Of a stretch of 15,139 nt of DNA, positions 13,428 through 15,139 are shown one piece after another. Under the pieces are notes generated by a model. That model saw only the letters and a list, made by a program, of their open reading frames with translations. It ran no database searches and was not told the DNA's origin. A program made the position numbers and the translations under genes. The DNA is from Pseudomonadota bacterium (lineage in GTDB: Bacteria > Pseudomonadota > Alphaproteobacteria > Micropepsales > Micropepsaceae). The first letter of the stretch is position 1. The number at the start of each line of letters is the position of its first letter. The stretch is from assembly GCA_021817355.1 (NCBI GenBank), contig JAKAVI010000420.1:1-15139 (forward strand), written 5' to 3'.

Positions 13428-14092
13428 GGGAACAGGCGCTCCGTGCGCCAGGCGCCATCGAGCGCATCGCGGCGATAGACGAGCCGGTCATGCAGCCGGA
13501 AGGGACGATCGCGCCAGAACTCGATTTCGAGCGGAGCCACGCGAAAGCCCGACCAATGAGGTGGGCGCGGTACCTGGGTAAGCGCATATTTTGCCGCGTA
13601 GCGCGCGATCTCCCGTTCGAACACGAAACGGCCTTCCATGCTCCGTGACTGCGCCGAGGCCCAGGCCCCGATCTGGCTGTCCTTGGGCCGGGTAGCAAAA
13701 TAGGCATCGGCTTCCCGGGCGCTGACGAGGCTCACCTGCCCGCGCACCCGCACCTGACGGCGCAGTGTGCGCCAGTGAAAACACAGCGCAGCCCGCGGTT
13801 GCGCCTGCAGTTCCTGTCCCTTGGCACTTTCCAAATTGGTGTAGAAGACAAATCCGTTGGGATCGGCATGTTTGAGCAGGACCATGCGGACATTGGGCAG
13901 ACCATCGGCATCAACGCTGGCCACGGCCATGGCATTGGGATCATTGGGCTCGGATCTGCCGGCCTCTTCGAGCCAGGCATGAAAGAGCTCAAGCGGCTCG
14001 TCTACCGCAGACATGCCGCCTGCATCGCCCAATTCGCGCGTCGTACTCAAAACCTGCCACCATTCTTCCAGCCTGCCGCTGCGCGGCGGCAT
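13424..14092 (-). CDS. pdxH: Pyridoxamine/pyridoxine 5'-phosphate oxidase PdxH
   Basis: FMN enzyme that oxidises pyridoxine or pyridoxamine phosphate to pyridoxal phosphate, with oxygen as acceptor. Family blocks are present: [15 protein letters not shown], the FMN-binding RMVLLKH and [37 protein letters not shown] and, near the C-terminus, [14 protein letters not shown] and RLHDR with its substrate-binding Arg/His. The start is open: this ATG (222 aa) lies 8 bases after a TGCTATAGG extended -10 box and may be leaderless. The next ATG at 14014 (196 aa, [11 protein letters not shown]) is where similarity to typical alphaproteobacterial PdxH begins. The extra 26 residues show no likeness to known PdxH N-termini. 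Its TGA overlaps the cation efflux ATG. Confidence 0.93.
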   Translation of the reverse strand: MPPRSGRLEEWWQVLSTTRELGDAGGMSAVDEPLELFHAWLEEAGRSEPNDPNAMAVASVDADGLPNVRMVLLKHADPNGFVFYTNLESAKGQELQAQPRAALCFHWRTLRRQVRVRGQVSLVSAREADAYFATRPKDSQIGAWASAQSRSMEGRFVFEREIARYAAKYALTQVPRPPHWSGFRVAPLEIEFWRDRPFRLHDRLVYRRDALDGAWRTERLFP

Positions 14093-14100
14093 TCGTCCTG

Positions 14101-14109
14101 CCTATAGCA
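14101..14109 (-). promoter_or_regulatory. Candidate extended -10 promoter of pdxH
   Basis: Minus-strand TGCTATAGG (TGn extended -10 with TATAGG at 14101-14106) lies 8 bases before the ATG at 14092, so the predicted start site is about 2 bases before it. The -35 region is poor. If used, it favours the longer PdxH, or an 80-base leader for the ATG at 14014. Confidence 0.4.
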
Positions 14110-14220
14110 CGGTCGTCTCGGGCGAGAGAACCCGCCCGCCACAGGGACCGCCCGGCGCCGGCCATGGAGCACGCGCCAGGATTTGCCGCAATCACAGCTT
14201 CGTGACAACTTTACGAGGCC

Positions 14221-14244
14221 TGAGCCGGATTAGGCTTGGGCTCA
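14221..14244 (+). other. Small inverted repeat upstream of the peptidase gene
   Basis: TGAGCC (14221-14226) and GGCTCA (14239-14244) are complementary with a 12-base loop and end 21 bases before the peptidase ATG. It may be a leader stem or operator. No convincing -10/-35 pair is seen for the peptidase gene in the 173-base gap. Confidence 0.25.
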
Positions 14245-14265
14245 CAATCATGTGGGGGCATGACC

Positions 14266-15139
14266 ATGAAAATCCGCTTTTCGCATCTGGCGCGCCTTCT
14301 GGGCGCGGCGGCCGGTTGGGCTATTGTCAGTCTTCCGGCACTGGCAGCGGCACCCGCCAGTTCCGCGCCCTCGCAGGCGGCCCTGTTCGCACGCTTCGAT
14401 GCCATGATCAGCGCACCCTTGCAGCAGGCTTGGGACAGGCAGATGGCCTCAAACCCCAATCAGGTGGGGTCGCCCCACGACAAGGCGAACGCCCTGTGGG
14501 AACTGGGTGAATTTAGGAAATTCGGCTGGGCAGCGCACATCGAGGTCTTCGACGTCCTCTACCCCACGCCGCGCAAGGAAAAGCTCGAGATCTTGGGCCC
14601 TCACCCCTTCGCCGCGACCCTAAAGGAGCCTGCGCTTGCCGGTGACGGTTCGGCCAGCGAGACCGAGCCGGCGCTGCCTGCCTATCTTGCCTATCAGGGC
14701 GATGGCGATGTCACCGCGCCGCTTGTCTACGTCAACTACGGCATGAAGGCCGATTACGCCGCCCTGGCCCGCATGGGCATCAGCGTCAAGGGCAAGATCG
14801 TGATTGCGCGCTACGGTCATGGCTGGCGCGGGCTCAAGGTGCTGCTGGCCCAGCAGCACGGCGCGGTTGGCTGCATCATCTACTCGGATCCGGCTGATGA
14901 CGGCTACGCCACCGGCGGCGTCTACCCCAACGGGCCACAGCGTCCGCCGTTCGGAATTCAGCGCGGTTCGGTTGAAGACACCTCGATCATGAACGGTGAT
15001 CCCCTGACCCCCTGCTATGGCGCGGTGCCGGGGGCCAAGCGCATTCCCATCAAGGATTCACCGGCCATCCTTAAGATCCCGGCGCTTCCCATCTCCTATG
15101 CCGACGCCAAGCATTTTCTCGCACTTCTGACGGGCGATG
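14266..15139 (+). CDS. Exported glutamate carboxypeptidase II-like (M28B) peptidase, 5' part
   Basis: The frame is open from this ATG to the window edge (291 residues, no stop), so the gene is cut by the window. A signal peptide is clear: MKIRFSHLAR, a hydrophobic core, then LPALA-AAP (cleavage near 27). The N-terminal peptidase lobe begins near 40 with NQVGSPHDKANALWELGEFRKFG. A PA (protease-associated) domain spans about 140-290, and its VKGKIVIARYGHGWRGLKV, GAVGCIIYSDPADDGY and GDPLTPCY blocks strongly resemble human GCPII (NAALADase, PSMA). The zinc ligands and the dimerisation domain of the family lie past the edge and cannot be checked. Family members remove C-terminal glutamate from peptides or folates. 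GGGGG 7 bases upstream supports this ATG; an in-frame ATG at 14260 is an alternative. Divergent from pdxH. Confidence 0.88.
   Translation, partial: MKIRFSHLARLLGAAAGWAIVSLPALAAAPASSAPSQAALFARFDAMISAPLQQAWDRQMASNPNQVGSPHDKANALWELGEFRKFGWAAHIEVFDVLYPTPRKEKLEILGPHPFAATLKEPALAGDGSASETEPALPAYLAYQGDGDVTAPLVYVNYGMKADYAALARMGISVKGKIVIARYGHGWRGLKVLLAQQHGAVGCIIYSDPADDGYATGGVYPNGPQRPPFGIQRGSVEDTSIMNGDPLTPCYGAVPGAKRIPIKDSPAILKIPALPISYADAKHFLALLTGD

Noticed and set aside
8567..14092. A possible metal-resistance island (NRAMP-like, MarC, cation efflux)
   Set aside because: The genes are interrupted by uup and pdxH, have ordinary codon use, lack a metal regulator and show no mobile element, so this reads as chance proximity of core genes.
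14152..14161. CCGGCGCCGG palindrome upstream of pdxH
   Set aside because: A short all-GC palindrome is expected by chance in this composition and no promoter element is tied to it.

Overview
This window comes from a GC-rich alphaproteobacterial chromosome. The evidence is the gene content (an IalB-family exported protein beside rlmN, a DUF6491 protein, a 196-222 aa alphaproteobacterial-type PdxH), the strong preference for G or C at third codon positions, and ATG starts that often lack a Shine-Dalgarno sequence. The order cannot be fixed from the sequence alone. No phage, transposon, CRISPR array, tRNA or rRNA was seen, and no gap between genes exceeds 300 bases. It reads as ordinary core and housekeeping chromosome.

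Layout. 1-165: 3' end of an unrecognised + strand gene that meets rlmN tail to tail. 169-1296 (-): rlmN. 1382-1933 (-): IalB-family exported protein. 2102-3450 (-): two-gene operon, an atypical SDR followed by a DsbA-fold 2-hydroxychromene-2-carboxylate isomerase-like protein, joined by a TAATG overlap. 3623-5184 (-): YadG/YadH-type ABC exporter, ATPase then permease, 2 nt apart. 5292-5834 (-): TrmH/SpoU-family RNA methyltransferase, divergent from 5953-6975 (+), a Rhizobium etli-type L-asparaginase. 7003-7386 (-): small exported DUF6491 protein, divergent from 7536-8537 (+), a quinone oxidoreductase-like MDR enzyme. 8567-10509 (-): MarC-family membrane protein followed 2 nt later by a divergent NRAMP-family transporter. 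10634-12430 (-): ABC-F ATPase Uup. 12537-14092 (-): pdxH overlapping a FieF/YiiP-type cation efflux gene by ATGA. 14266 to the right edge (+): 5' part of an exported glutamate carboxypeptidase II-like peptidase, cut by the window end.

The genes do not form one pathway. The themes are translation and RNA modification (rlmN, the TrmH-like enzyme, uup), transport (YadGH-like exporter, NRAMP-like, MarC, cation diffusion facilitator), small redox or detoxification enzymes (SDR plus isomerase, MDR reductase) and exported proteins (IalB, DUF6491, peptidase).

I did not find a convincing new multi-gene system. The points most worth a second look are: an SDR in which only the lysine of the catalytic tetrad remains; an NRAMP homologue with Ser and Gly replacing the metal-binding Met and Asn; an ABC ATPase with Phe in place of the signature serine; a recurring arrangement with a TATA-like -10 box 6-8 nt before the ATG, suggesting leaderless transcripts; and several perfect dyads in promoter regions, the best being a 17-nt one upstream of the ABC exporter.
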